Counted from the stretch's first letter, positions 46,575 to 59,582 are shown. The stretch: DNA of 64,000 nucleotides from Agroathelia rolfsii (GCA_018343915.1 JABRWF010000003.1:4836001-4900000); one strand, 5' to 3'. Made by a program: numbers and translations. Notes: generated by a model not told the origin, from the letters alone.

Positions 46575-48766
46575 TTACTGCTTCAGATATATCCAACCTA
46601 GCCTAATGAATGCCCACACGAGTCCTATAGCGCAGTATACACTTGTTAGCATTAGTGGCAGGAACTCCATGCTGGCCGTCTTGGTACTGATCAGTGGGAA
46701 GACAGCGACAAAGAGTTGGAGCAAGGTGAATCCTGCGATATAGCCCTTTTCAACCCAGTCAAGAATCACTCCCTTGGCAGTCCGGGGGAACCTAATGAAA
46801 AAAAATATAAGTCAGATATGATACTTCACACATGTGTGCAGCTTGTACGCACTGGTAGACGCGACTATTCAGGGCATTGAGAGAGATTACACCCCAGAGA
46901 AGTGAGTAGACAACTTTGATGACCGATTCTATTTGGTACGGTATTATGATCAACCAAGTCATCAAACTCAGCATAATTAATCATCGTACCAAACGGAGTG
47001 AAAAGCAACGGGAAAAGTGAGAAAACCCCAGCAACGCTGGCAATGAGGTATGTTCGGAACATTTCATGACTATCACCAGCTAAGAGGCTTTAGGGTCATT
47101 AGCATTTATATCGTGTGTCGACTGAAGAAGCATACCTAAGAGGCACAAGAACAAGCAACACGGCCTTTTCATGTACATGCCACCCGAAGAGGAATGATAC
47201 ATATCCACACAAAGTCAAGGCAGTAACGAAAGATTTGTATGTTGGAACCCTCCAGAGCTTGACAAGAAATACCTGGAGAGACGATCGTAAGTGTCATACT
47301 CAGCCATCAGTATTTGTTTATATTACCGATTGCAGTATGATGGTGACTATGAACGTATGCACCGGTTTAACCGTGGGTAATACAGCAAAAACAGTGTCAC
47401 CGACCAGTCCACGGGATGTAGATGCGATACCAGAGGCATTGAGAGTGACGTTGATTCTCCAGAATTTGACAACTATCCTTTACTTTAAATAACGTTAATC
47501 GAGAAATGTTTTTAGCAGCACTCACACTGTAAGAAAATTCGATCAAGGGCTGTGACTAAGGCCCAAGCGTTTGGCGCCCAGTATGCATGATTCAGACCCC
47601 TCGTGAAAGGGAAGAGCCTCGAAAGCAGCTGTGGGAGTTGTCCCATGAGAATAAAGGGACCAAGGGAGACCAGGAATACGAGAATGACGGTGTTGGCTAA
47701 TGCAAGGAATTTTGCAGGGAGGATTTCGCCTTTGGGGGATATACAGTATGAGCGCAGGAGATAAATAAAGTAAGCCGGCTGTGCAGTGAAGGTTGCATAA
47801 GTCATAGGGTGTCGATGGATAAAACGGAATACTTACTGCAAGATACATGTAAATATGTTTGAAGTTCAACAAAACAGCAAAGAGTAGGCCGCTGGACAAC
47901 GTATGGCCCTAGAATTGTGTCAAAAATCATCAATGAGAGGTTACTCTAACGTTTCACTCACATCACGAGCCATGACTATGGACCAGAGAAGAATGCCAAA
48001 CATGAATCCGTTGTACTGAAAGTGAATATGATCGACAATGAGGAAACCCGGGTGCATAAATAATGAAGCAGAAATGATCTTCTGATTAGTGGTAATCTCT
48101 GCACCTCGAATAAACCTGGGCAGCCTCAGTGACCACAAATAGCTGAGTAATTTGGAGATGCTCACCTGATTAAGGCCGCTCCGAGTACAAGCTCAGTGAC
48201 TATGACAGTCAGTCTCTGATATATGATCACGGTCCATGCGTCGTAGTTGAGATTATCAATATTAACTATTGCTGGATCTATTAGAGCCGCAGGTATGGAC
48301 ATCACTTTCTCGAACCAAGCGAAGAAAGGCGGGTAATCCAGTGCTAACAACAGATAAGACTCTGGCCACCATGACACGAAGAGAAGGATACTAACTCCAT
48401 TCCGATGTTTTCTGTTATAAAAAAAATTAGCCAAAGTATTTCCCCGCAAAGCACGAGCTTTACCTCATAATACCACTGCGAAATGGGTAAACTATACGTG
48501 ATAGCAAGCCAGTTCCGATGAACTTCGAAGTCTGTTGAGCGACTTGTCATAAGTCGAATGACATACATCAATATAAATTTGCATCAGACTCACTAAGCGG
48601 GGAAGAGTAATAGCTTAATGGCCGTTGAGAACAACAAGATATCCCATTCCGAGCGCTCCAGCTTTAAATTACTTAGGCATGCTAGGGCCCTGGAGAAAGG
48701 CGAGCTTGCAGGTGGCGGAGCAGGTTGGGCCTCCTGAGACGCCTTAGTCTCTGATATGCTTGACAT
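46575..48766 (-). CDS. ALG8: Dolichyl-P-Glc glucosyltransferase ALG8
   Basis: ER enzyme adding the second glucose to the lipid-linked oligosaccharide for N-glycosylation. Twelve exons (minus strand): 48766-48594, 48542-48464, 48411-48396, 48343-48166, 48115-47962, 47908-47837, 47778-47526, 47472-47327, 47272-47136, 47087-46990, 46928-46853 and 46791-46575, giving 532 residues. Motifs: [30 protein letters not shown] (ALG8-type rather than ALG6-type), [54 protein letters not shown] and [16 protein letters not shown]. About a dozen hydrophobic helices are present. An exon of 16 nt (KTSEW plus one base) is required for the motif before DYPP. ATG at 48766 is used; the frame stays open upstream but without ATG. 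The stop lies 92 bp from that of DRG1. Confidence 0.92.
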
Positions 48767-49456
48767 GTGCGGATTTGAAGCCGTGTAGTCCAGAGGGTCT
48801 GTTGATGGTAGTGCCAATGAGTCTGTAGAGTTGAACGTGGCTTCAAGTTGCTGGTACCGGGTGTACAGTTTGCAGATGATGAAATGTTATGATGCTATAA
48901 AGCTGTCAAATATTTCTCATTCAAAGGTGACGCCAGCCTTGACTGCAGCAATTCTTCTGAGAAATGCTTAGCGGTCATCGACTAACATGCAGCTTATATG
49001 TCTGACCAATGCAAGCTGCCTCAATCACACCATGGGACACCATTCCTAACTTGTACACCACTAGTAGTACTACCAAATGCTAGTAATTACTTGGACTGCC
49101 ATGGACATCATGATATATACCTTCTCGGCTCAGACTGGTCATCCACGTGGACATTTCTTTTGTAGAGATGCGTAGTTTGTGAATATATATAAATAACAGC
49201 TGCATCGTATGATAGAGCCGCGCATCCAAGTAATTTCTAGTTGTTAGTAGCGGGAAAAGTTAAAAAGCGTTTGTCGGTTTCCGGGGCTTTGTTGGACGCG
49301 CGTATCTGTAAAACTCATTATCATTTATAAGATTTGTGCAGGTATAAGCTCAATTATTGTAATACATCCATATGAAAAGAGAACCATAATTTTGAAGTCG
49401 GACAAAATGACATCATACAGACCATCGCCCATGGCCACTGGCAGCTTGAATGCATT
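48767..49456. other. Intergenic, 690 bp
   Basis: ALG8 promoter and VMA21 3' flank. No open frame with domain content, no tRNA and no repeat recognised. Confidence 0.45.
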
Positions 49457-49872
49457 TTACTGGTTCTTTTTCGTCTCTTTTGGTTGAGAAGTCGGCGCGG
49501 ATGCTGTCTCCTTTCTGTCTTCTTGGATGGAGGCAAAGATATAAATGCCCATAACGATATTAGCAGAGAGCACAGCTGCTATGGCAGCATACGTATCGCC
49601 GCGTTTAACTAAGCGACAAGCAGATTACGGGATGAGATGTTATGCCTTGTATATACGTGCAGAGCACTCACGGTCATTGAAGTAGTACTGAAAACCGAAG
49701 AAGACAGATATAGGTACGACGGCCAATGACAAACTGAACAAGGCGAGTTTCCCCAGCACGGCTCTAGCATCGAGGTTAGGCAGCAGTGAGGAGGCAGGAT
49801 TAGCCCGTGCTAAGCAACATACGTGTTGGAAGTTTTTTCAGTTATTTGCGATACTTTTGCTTGTTCAGCCAT
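49457..49872 (-). CDS. VMA21: V-ATPase assembly factor Vma21
   Basis: Small ER membrane chaperone for the V0 sector of the vacuolar ATPase. Exons (minus strand) 49872-49823, 49763-49672 and 49608-49457 give 97 residues. Two membrane helices are visible, LALFSLSLAVVPISVFFGF and YAAIAAVLSANIVMGIYIF, joined by a short charged loop (DLKRGD), matching the Vma21 hairpin. The C terminus ends in KKNQ, a dilysine KKXX ER-retrieval signal, as in yeast Vma21. It is small, easily missed and cut by two introns; family length agrees. Confidence 0.88.
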
Positions 49873-50414
49873 ATGTCGATAGCGTTGTAGACAAAGACCG
49901 GTTTATGTTAAGTTAGCTAGCTGAGTGAGAAGCTGCTGACCAGATGAAGCCTTGTTCATTTCATTAGTATCACGTGAAACACTTTTTTATTTTTATTTTT
50001 ATTTTTATTACGTTTGTATACCGCATCATGTACTGAAGACAAACTACGGTGTAAATGGCTAAGGGGTAGATTCAGACAATAAGGGAAGTGTGGAGTGTGG
50101 TGGCATAGGGGGGAAGTTAGGAGATTTGAAGCTGCATATAAAATGACCAGCCTGATATGACAATAGTGATTGTGAAACACTTTTACGCTGACAAACTGTA
50201 TCACTCGCTCGATCAAGTTAAGGGGTCCAAAAAATAGTATTTGAAAAGGATTTATATCGGAGGTACATGTGTCGCAATCATAATAATAATATTACAGGAG
50301 TACAAAGTCTACTTAGGGTTGGCAGTATATGGATAAATCATAAGATGCGTACAGACGAACAAGGCAAGTAATGGTTAAACGAAGATCATACATAGGAGAC
50401 GTGTAAACAGGTAT
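49873..50414. other. Intergenic, 542 bp, with a TTTTTA repeat
   Basis: VMA21 promoter and RNR2 3' flank. A (TTTTTA)n tract spans about 49983-50010, and a CACGTG-type box (TCACGTGA) lies beside it at about 49970-49977, 100 bp upstream of VMA21. No gene seen. Confidence 0.45.
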
Positions 50415-51911
50415 TTAGAAGTCCTCATCCAGGGTGCTGAAGAAATCTATCGGTTAGCACTAATAGTGGTATGAACAAAGAGCAAAACGACATACAAAAT
50501 CTTTGATTGCTGGGGCTCAGCGGTACCCGAAGGTGTTGACTGATGATTGACGTTCGCCTTGGTGTAATCCGAGACGCGCTTCTCGAAGAAGTTTGTCTTG
50601 CCTTGAAGCGAAATCATGTCCATGAAGTCGAAGGGGTTGGTTGAGTTGTAGTATTTGTCGTTACCCAGAGAGATGAGTAGACGGTCAGCAACGAATTCGA
50701 TGTATTGGCACATCAGATCGGCGTTCATGCCGATAAGGCTAACGGGCAATGCGTCTGAAGATCGATGAGCATTGGTACATCGAAGCGCCTTGGTAGGTAC
50801 TCACCAGACAAGAACTCTTGCTCAATAGCGACTGCCTCTACAATGATTCGCTCAACCACCTTAGGGTGGGGGCGGCGTTGGAGGTGAGAGAAGAGCAAGC
50901 AAGCAAAGTCGGTGTGCATGCCCTCATCACGGCTGATGAGCTCGTTGGAGAAAGTAAGACCAGGCATGAGGCCACGCTTCTTCATCCAGAAGATGGCAGC
51001 GAAGGAACCAGAGAAGAAGATACCCTCCACAGCGGCGAAGGCAACCAGACGCTCGGCAAAGGTCGATTGCTTGTCGGAAATCCACTTCAGTGCCCAATCC
51101 GCCTTACGTTTGATGCATGGAATAGTCTCGACAGCATCGAACAGTCGGGTACGCTCGGCGGGGTCCCGAATGTATGTATCGATGAGTAGCGAGTATGTCT
51201 CTGAGTGGATGTTCTCCATCATGATCTGGAAACCGTAGAAGCAACGAGCCTCCGCTGCCTGAACTTCGTTGGAGAAACGCTCTACGAGGTTCTCATTTAC
51301 GATACCGTCCGAAGCAGCAAAGAAAGCCAGAACGTGGGAGATAAAATGACGCTCGTTGTCATTCATCCTGTTCGTCCAGTCGTGCAGATCCTTAGAGAGG
51401 TCCATCTCTTCGGCAGTCCAGAAAGAAGCTTCGGCCTTTTTGTACATTTGCCAGATCTGACGAGTACGGTAAGTGGCGCTCAAAGTCATATCCAGCAGTG
51501 AGCTATACCTCATTGTATTGAATAGGGAACAACACGAAGCGTCGCTTAGATTCTTTCAGAAGAGGCTCCTCACCTTGTATATAAGTCAGCATGGTAATAG
51601 TGGCATGATGGGCAATATATGACATACTTTCTGGCAGCTCGACATTACCAACAAACTTTTGTCGGAGGACGGTGAATTCATCCTCCTGGGCCACCTCACC
51701 AACGACGCTGGAAGGGGACACGGAGCGCTTCTTGTCATCGATGATCGAGGCCTCAATAGAAGGTTTGCTGGGAGAAGAGATGCTGAATGCCTGCAGGGCC
51801 GCGGCAGCCTGAGTCGCGAAAAAGTAAGACAAAATGTCGACTTTATGACGTGTTAAAACGCACCTTCTTGCTAGGGGAAGGGGCGGGGGAGGGAACGCGA
51901 GCGGAAAGCAT
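50415..51911 (-). CDS. RNR2: Ribonucleotide reductase small subunit (R2)
   Basis: Holds the diiron-tyrosyl radical used to make dNTPs. Exons (minus strand) 51911-51864, 51808-51628, 51573-51509, 51456-50805, 50754-50496 and 50436-50415 give 408 residues. Iron ligands are visible as Asp in EEMDLSKD, Glu and His in MENIHSE, Glu in [10 protein letters not shown], and Glu/His in [10 protein letters not shown]. The radical Tyr follows as HSETYSLL. The C-terminal tail FTLDEDF is the R1-binding peptide and is encoded by a separate 22-nt exon. The N-terminal about 80 residues are Ser-rich and variable. An MCB-type ACGCGT element upstream suggests G1/S control. Confidence 0.95.
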
Positions 51912-52519
51912 GTTTACAGAAAGATAGAGGAAGTCTAATTGAGTGTGGAAGGAGGGAGAGGTGGAAGTGGTGGACTGGAGAGAGAGGCATAACGAAAAAG
52001 ACGCTTTTGAGCTATCGACCCTTTATTTGGACGACAAACAACACGATCGGGAAACGCGTCAACCCAACATAAATGACCCCAATCGCGATGGCACGTGATC
52101 GTGGCTCACCGCAGCACCTTACGCGCAATACACTACGTGATCTTCTTTTGCTCATTCATGTCTTTCTAGTTTACCACTCACGCTCTATAATTATAAATTA
52201 GGTTATTAGTTTCATCCATAGGAGCCTTTCCAAATTTGTAGTCAGTGTTCACACAGTTCTTGATATACTAATCCAAGAGACTTGCTTGCAAAGCATCCTC
52301 CAGCACCGAGATTATCATTATTCAATGAATTAAGGGCCTAGACTATACTGTAATATCACTATAAAGATCCGAGAAGGCATTTGATACATGACAGTAATTA
52401 GCTGGCATGATTATTATTATTGACGCACTGTGTTCTCGCGATTGAAGGTTGTGAACATCACAACGGCATCAATGTAAGGCAAGTACCGGAAGCAAAATTC
52501 TTCGCTCTTGCAAATTATC
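51912..52519. other. Divergent intergenic region RNR2/IMP4, 608 bp
   Basis: Promoters of both genes. Contains ACGCGT (52054-52059) and a CACGTG palindrome (52092-52097) on the RNR2 side. The IMP4 side is AT-rich. No gene seen. Confidence 0.5.
52054..52059. promoter_or_regulatory. MCB-type element (ACGCGT) upstream of RNR2
   Basis: Perfect palindromic ACGCGT 143 bp before the RNR2 start codon. In yeasts this is the binding site of MBF, which drives RNR genes at G1/S; the same control here is inference from position and motif. Confidence 0.5.
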
Positions 52520-53776
52520 ATGGTGATTAGCCCCATCTTTCAAATTATGGCTTGAACCGATAACTTAGCCACTTCATGCATACTACATAGATACGAAGAC
52601 AAGCCAGAGAAAGGCGACAATACGTCTATGCTAAATCACTCGAGGCGCAAGAGCGACAGACTTATGAGCGCAAGCAACAACTAAAGGAAGCACTGGCCAC
52701 GGGCAAGGCGTTGCCTACAGAATTACGAAAAGATGCTAAAGCCTTAGGGAGAGACTTGGCATTTGACGATGCTCAGAAAGGTCAATATCTCTTATGATGT
52801 CTGTATGAAGAGCCAGCTCACGAATGGTTCGTCGGTCTAGATCCCACCACGCACATCGACAATGAATACTCGCGGGCTGGAATTCAAGACCCGAAAATTG
52901 TCATTACGACCTCTAGAGATCCTAGCTCTAAGCTCTTGCAGTTTGCAAAAGTGTGTTAACTACCAAAATCCGCACAACGGTGGCTCATGTCGTATAGGAA
53001 ATGAGGCTCGTCTTCCCAAACTCCCGTAGGATAAACCGTGGAAATTATATTGTCAAAGACCTCGCAGATGCATGCAGAGCAAATGATATAACCGATCTCA
53101 TTGTACTGCATGAACATCGTGGTGTACCAGGTTAGCAGCACATTTAGGCAAATGCACTTTAGCCTCCACTCACATCCAATCCAGACGCCATGATTGTCTC
53201 CCATTTCCCACACGGACCCACGGTCTATTTCACACTAAACAATGTCCAACTGCGGCACGACATCGGCTCCTACAAGGAATCAACGGTATCTGAACAATAC
53301 CCGCATCTTATTTTCGAGAACTTCTCATCGAATTTGGGCGAACGAATACGAGACGTACTGAAATATCTGTTCCCGGTACCAAAAGAAGACAGCAAGAGGG
53401 TGATGACATTCTCTAATGAGGATGACTTTATCTCATTCCGGTGCGTCTTCGTTTTTATCTACTTTTTCCAGCTGGAACTGTACTCACCATGAACAGACAC
53501 CACGTCTTTGCAAAAATACCCCGATCAGTCCAGTTGGCGGAGGTGGGGCCACGGTTCGAGATGAAACGTTAGTGAACCTTTTTTATTATCTACTTTCTCT
53601 ATTTGAGTTGATTCCATTGCGATTTAGCATACGAAATACGTCAAGGGACAATAGAACAAAATGAAGCTGAACGGGAATGGGTATTGGCACATTACACACG
53701 GACAGCCAAGAAACGGAGTGTTTTATCAGGCCCCAGTGGCACAAAAAACGTCCCTGAGAAACGGGCAAGGCGATAA
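52520..53776 (+). CDS. IMP4: U3 snoRNP protein IMP4 (Brix domain)
   Basis: SSU-processome component for 18S rRNA maturation in the nucleolus. Exons 52520-52522 (the ATG alone), 52591-52780, 52811-52950, 52998-53130, 53185-53440, 53497-53567 and 53628-53776 give 313 residues. After Met-Ile comes the conserved [17 protein letters not shown]. The Brix domain has [56 protein letters not shown] and [12 protein letters not shown], and the C terminus is [20 protein letters not shown]. The family always starts M-[LI]-RRQAR. No ATG exists in frame in exon 2, so the start codon must be spliced on; ATG|GTGATT at 52520 is the best fit. Confidence 0.92.
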
Positions 53777-53873
53777 CTCTTTAGATTTTTTTCGTTTTGC
53801 CTCTTCCTTTGCATTTCTGCATTCATGTACATTATGATATACTATGGACCCAGGTTTCCTATCTCGCATCTGT

Positions 53874-55796
53874 TTAATCGAAATTAAGAGAACTATCCAC
53901 TTCGGCAAACCCTTCAAATAATGAGCTAAAGAGATCAATAGCATATTGCACATCGTGCGATCCGGCTGTTTCACGGCAGGAATGCTACATGATATATTCA
54001 GTGTCTTGACAATTGAGTATATCAAGTGTGAGTTACGGACCATGGATAACATAGCGTTACCAACATCGACGGTTCGCAAACCCAATTTGGAGAGCATAGG
54101 GCCGACTGTCGATCCACATGCCCTGAAAAAAAATTGTTATGGTCAAGCAGGAGAAGGCAGAATTGTTGCAGCTTACATGTCGTTCCGTACTTCATATTCT
54201 TGGACTTTACCTCCCTTCCTTTCAACTAGCTTCCGGACGATAAATGATCCAATGGCATCACTTGCGTAGCGCTGGTTCGCGTTAGTTTTGATAACGATAC
54301 CACCGTTCATACTTGGCTTGTGATTAACTTCGTGCTTAGACAGGTAGTTAGGATGCGCGGCATGGCCCATGTCGGCAGAAATAAGGAATGATCTCGCGAT
54401 AGTTTGGGCGAGTGTTGCAGGTGTTGGGGAGAGACGTTGAAGTAGGAATGGAATCAAAGTGGATTGGGCACCCGAGGTGGAAACGCTACCAATCTCTTCA
54501 TGATTGAACAGGGCAATGGCGTTGATATTGTTCACGAGATCCGGGAAAGCAGTAGACTTGGCTTCTTCAACCGAGCTCTCAGCAAGAGCCTCCACGGCGC
54601 AGAATCTAGAGTAGATAAGAGGTTAGATGAAAACCGAGTACGATTAGATGTATACTCTTACGAGGAGACAAGATTGTCCATACGCGGACTGAAGATAAGT
54701 TCGTCGTTGAGGCCTCCGAGAGTTGAGGGCTGGGTGTCAAACAATGATCTAGATAAATAGTCTTAATTCCTGAGATAACAAAGTAAACGTCTCCAGCATA
54801 CAGCTCAAAATCATGGATAGCTTGAACATCGACAGATGCCTCACGAGCAATGAGGGATAAGAGAGCAGGGCTGTGGTTCGCTGTGATGTTGGAAGTAGTA
54901 GAAGGAGCACCAGCCTCGGAGTCGCTGTCAGTGATCTCCTCGTTCAGTTGGGCCTGAATGAGACCCAAGATGGGAACAAATTCGGTCTCAGTGTTAAATT
55001 TGAAATCACTAGCGGAGTTTCTGTCCACTGGAAAATAATAAAATGATGAGACAAACTGAGGCTAAAACCAAGTCAATACAGGGCTCACAATGTATGGCGA
55101 GTGTCGGAATTCGCAAGATTGGTTTGTCAATCTTGATAAGTTTGGAATGATATTCATTGTTTCTGTTGGACACGACGACTCTGCCGGCCACTGATGGGAC
55201 GGTCAGATGATATTGATTGGGAGTAACTTGAAAATCGCACACGAAAGGTCGCGGTCAAACCACGAGTGCCAAATACCACCGCCGTAGGTTTCAACACCGA
55301 GTTGTAAATACCCATTAGTGGTTCGTTTCGATACCGGACGAACCTTGAATGGCAGTGTTTAATAGATCTCGTGATGGCGCACAAACGATATATACTATAC
55401 CTTTAAATTTGGGCTGTCCACGTGGGTCGCAACAATGGAGACACCGTTGCCTTGTTTCCATTTCGGTGGTACCGTGAAAGCTAGAAGGGAGCTCTGGTTC
55501 CTTGAGGTTGGCGTCAACGCTCGATCGATATGGTGAATCAAGGTTGTCGGCCATACCTGGTGAAATAGTATTTTCCTCCCGGCTGGACATCCCAGTCATC
55601 CGTTTCTCTGATCTAAGATGGGTGTCGATCACATCCAGCATTGAACTCGAGAGCTACAGAGGAGATATATCCGAACCTTGACGAAGCCTGCGTCCTCTAG
55701 GCGGAGAGAAGCATTATGGACTGCATGGAAAGGTGTAGGAGATTTGTTAACAAAGTTGACAAATCTCGAGGCTGCCTCTGTGCGGATTGCTGCCAT
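53874..55796 (-). CDS. Aspartyl aminopeptidase (M18)
   Basis: Zinc aminopeptidase that removes N-terminal Asp/Glu; cytosolic/vacuolar in fungi. Ten exons (minus strand): 55796-55677, 55612-55557, 55500-55401, 55343-55241, 55190-55089, 55027-54802, 54748-54662, 54605-54177, 54122-54041 and 53984-53874, giving 471 residues. It starts with FVNFVNKSPTPFHAVHNAS. Metal and catalytic residues appear in VATHVDSPNLKVRP (His, Asp), ALFNHEEIGS (Glu-Glu), LISADMGHAAHP (Asp) and the C-terminal SMHSCRETAGSHD (His). WFDRDLSLAGRVVVS marks the domain junction. The length matches the family. It diverges from DIP2 (236 bp) and converges on IMP4 (97 bp between stops). Confidence 0.94.
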
Positions 55797-56032
55797 GATT
55801 CAAGTTACTGCAGTGGTGTGAGCTGTACTGCCAAGTAATATCTGTGACCAAGTGTACCGGCAGAGCCACGGCTACTGGCAGAAGGCGCGTGACCGGGTCG
55901 GAAGTGCCGGTGTCTGATTCGCGCGTTGCCAAACAAATCACAATTCTGTTCTCGACAAAATTTGGTGTCGTCGGAAGCAAGTGGTCTGTACCGTCACGGT
56001 GATACTGCAGTGGTAGGATCACTACTAACACC
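55797..56032. promoter_or_regulatory. Shared divergent promoter region, aspartyl aminopeptidase/DIP2
   Basis: 236 bp between two start codons. Two CTGCAGTGG-like copies lie about 180 bp apart (near 55808 and 55985). No TATA box recognised. Confidence 0.45.
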
Positions 56033-59000
56033 ATGGTCCAAAGCTATCAAAAACACGGTCCTACTCAAGTAAGCTATAGCTTCAGAAAAAAAAAAGAAAA
56101 GAGGAACATAGCCCCCAAACCTCATACAATGATCTACTAGGCTTTTGGACTTGTGTGCAGTAATTCTTCAAACTCGATCTACGATGGAAAACTTGCCTAT
56201 GTCCCCGCCCTCGAGGATATATTGGTTTGGAACGTCAAAAAGGGCGAAATGGTAAGCAGTCTTTTGCTGATGCTACTGTAATTCAGTCCCTCCCTTATGT
56301 TCATCAGATAGCCATGTGGCATGAAACAGGTCATCGAGCCGAAGTGACCGCCATCCTACCTTCACCACAAAGTGGCGTCTTCGCTGTCGGTTATGCTGAT
56401 GGTTCCATACGACTGTGGAATGCATCTACGGAGAGCGTTATTGCTACATTCAATGGACATAAGAAAGCAGTTACTGCTCTTGCATTTGACTTACAGGGCA
56501 CACGACTAGCATCTGGATCTCAGGATACGGACATTATTGTGTGGGATCTTGTCGCAGAAGCAGGTCTTTACAGGTGAGGTAGCCTTCGGCATCTTCTACG
56601 AGCCGTTCTAACAGTGCTATGCAGGCTCCGGGGCCACCGTGACCAGATCACCGCTCTACGCTTTGTGTCACCGACTTCTGTCCCGTCCACGTCCACATCT
56701 GCGTCGCTTTTTCTCATTTCCACTGCTAAAGATACTTTCATGAAGCTTTGGGACATCTCAATACAGCATTGTATCCAGACAGTTGTTGCACACCGCTCCG
56801 AGATATGGACTATGGATATTGATCCGGAGCAGACACTTATCTTTACCGGAGGTGGAGATGGTGAAGTCAAAACATGGCACATAGATCATGAAGCTCTTAC
56901 AAACGGCATGCAACAGAGATCGACAGGAGAGGTGAAGCCATTTGTCGTACCTACATGACCATCTTCTAATTAAAGTCAATCTGATTTAGGTCACTAAAAT
57001 GATTCTTCCTCTCGCAGACCTTCCCGTTGCATCCAAGCACCGAGTTTCACAAATTCTATTCCATCCTTCTCAACCTTTCCTCGCTATACAATCTCACGAT
57101 CGGTCTGTCGAAGTTTTCCGCATCCGTACCGAGGACGAGGTTCGTAAAAAGCAGGCCAGGCGCAGAAGACGCGCGAGAGAAAAGAAGGCCAATACAAACA
57201 AAACGGATGCAGCCGATGAAGATGAAGAAATGGCGGAAAATGAGGAAGTGAAGCTAGTGGAGCTTTTTACCCCTTACTTGATAGTTCGTGCAAACGGTAA
57301 AATAAGATCTTTCGACTTTGGAAACGAGAGTGCCGGCTCGAAAGACTTTGTTCAAGTATGTGCTTACTATTCATCGTTGATGGTGCCCACTCTTACATAA
57401 CTCTAGCTCCTCGTTGCACTTTCATCTAACTCACTGGAAGTATACAATATACCTACACCTGCCAAGGGCAAAGTCGAAGGTGGCCCAGAGGCCACAAAAG
57501 CATTCTCGGTTGAGCTTCCAGGTCACCGTAGCGATGTGCGAACCCTCTGCTTGAGCAGTGATGACCAATTGCTTGCTTCTGCTTCCAATGGTAGGTTACA
57601 TACTCTAACAAGCAAAAAAATTCTTCATTAACAGCCATGGTTCTCAGAGTCATTAAAAATATGGAACATGAAAACAACAGCATGCATTCGGACAATGTCA
57701 TGCAGCTTTGCTGTCTGCAGTACATTTTTGCCTGACGACAAGCATGTGCGTACTCTCAATCAAAAGGATGTTTCGTGAAAATTTTCTAATACTCAGTTGC
57801 AGATTGTGGTGGGAACAAAATCTGGCGAGCTGCTGCTATACGACATTGCATCATCGTCATTACTAGATACGGTCAAGGCGCATACGAGCACGATATGGTC
57901 AATACATCTTCGCTCAGACGGCTTCAGTATCGTAAGCGGTAGCGCAGACAAAGACGTCAAGTTCTGGGATGTTGATTCGGTATTTTGCGATCTGATTAGT
58001 CTTATGAGTATTTCGTCCATCTGATCCGCGTGTTATAGGGACGCAAGGGAATTCCACCCAAACTTATCCATACCCGAACGCTAAAGATGACAGACGACGT
58101 ACTCTCTGTGCGCTATAGTCCGGATATGAAACTTTTGGCCGTGGCATTACTTGACTCGACGGTTAAAGTATTCTATCAAGATACTCTCAAATTCTTTTTA
58201 TCGTTGTATGGCCACAAGGTTGGACAACAACATGCCTTTGCGTTGAGGACATCACTGACCTGTTGAATGAACCTTTTAGTTGCCTGTACTATCAATGGAC
58301 ATCGCTCATGATTCAAAGCTAATCGTGACATGTTCCGCCGACAAAAACGTTAAGATCTGGGGCTTGGACTTTGGAGATTGTCACAAATCAATTTTTGCTC
58401 ACGATGATAGCATTATGCAAGTCGCATTCGAGGCTAAGTCACACTACTTCTGGACTGTAGGCAAGGACAAGTTGGTCAAGTACTGGGATGGCGACAAGGT
58501 AGCTTTCTCTTCCGTGACATCGCCAAAGGGAGGCATAATAACTGATACGCTACGGCATAGTTCGAGAATATTCAAAAGTTAGATGGACATCATAATGAAA
58601 TTTGGGCGCTGGCCCTAAGCCGTTATGGCAACTTTGTCGTTACTGGATCCCATGACAAGTCTATAAGAGTTTTCGAAAAGCTGGATGAACCTGTACGTCA
58701 ATTCATTCTCCTAGCATAGCAAGTCCACCTCTGAGAACACCTCCCCTCTCCTCTTCATATAGCTGTTCCTCGAAGAAGAGCGCGAGCGCGAGCTCGAGAT
58801 TCTGTATGAATCCGGCCTCGCTGACACTCTCAACCAGAATGAAGCGCATATAGGCAGCGGGGCCGATGACCCTTCTGGTGCCCCTGCAGCAGACGCCACA
58901 GCCGAGTCAACAGCAGTATCGAAGCAAACAACAGAAACACTCATGGCCGGTGAACGCATCATGGAGGCCATCGAACTTGCTGACGGAGAGCGCAAGGCGT

Positions 59001-59582
59001 TCCACGAGTATGAGGTGGCCAAAGCCAAGGCGTCGTCCATCTACGCAGAGCTGCAACCGCCGCCACGGAATCCAGTCCTAGCAGCGTATAATCTTGAACC
59101 GGAGGCGTATGTGTTAATGATAGTAGAGAAGGTGCCCGGGCCGGCCTTGTATGATGCTCTGCTGGTGTTGCCATTCACCAAGATCATTTCGTTGATGGAG
59201 TATCTTAATCTTTGGGCACAAAAGGTAATGCTCCTTTTCTGTTTGCTTTTTCGGTGATCTAAAACAATGCCTTGGACAACAGGGAATGAACATAATTCTG
59301 GTCTCACGTATTATTTTTTTCCTTCTCAAAACATACCACCATCAAGTAGTCGCCAATCGCATCATGCGTACGTCCTTGATCCCGCTGAGACAGCACCTTC
59401 GTGAGGCACTACGCAAGCAAAAAGACACTATCGGCTACAACCTCGCCGCGCTGCAATATCTGAGCCGACGCAATGAAGCTGATAGAACGTCTGCATTCCT
59501 CGAGGAAGGATGGGACGAAGAGAAAGTGCTGGCAAAGATTAAAGAGGGCAAGAAACGAAAGAGAGTGGAATTAAAGGCGTAA
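56033..59582 (+). CDS. DIP2: U3 snoRNA-associated WD40 protein Dip2/Utp12
   Basis: UTP-B subunit of the SSU processome. Thirteen exons: 56033-56068, 56141-56251, 56308-56573, 56625-56946, 56990-57355, 57407-57590, 57648-57745, 57803-57979, 58039-58218, 58280-58498, 58561-58692, 58763-59224 and 59283-59582, giving 950 residues, close to yeast Dip2. Two seven-bladed propellers are visible as repeated WD units ([59 protein letters not shown]). A basic linker ([16 protein letters not shown]) and acidic insert separate blades. The Utp12 C-terminal domain spans [19 protein letters not shown] to [19 protein letters not shown]. The donor closing exon 4 (GTACCT) has an alternative 21 bases upstream. 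Confidence 0.93.
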
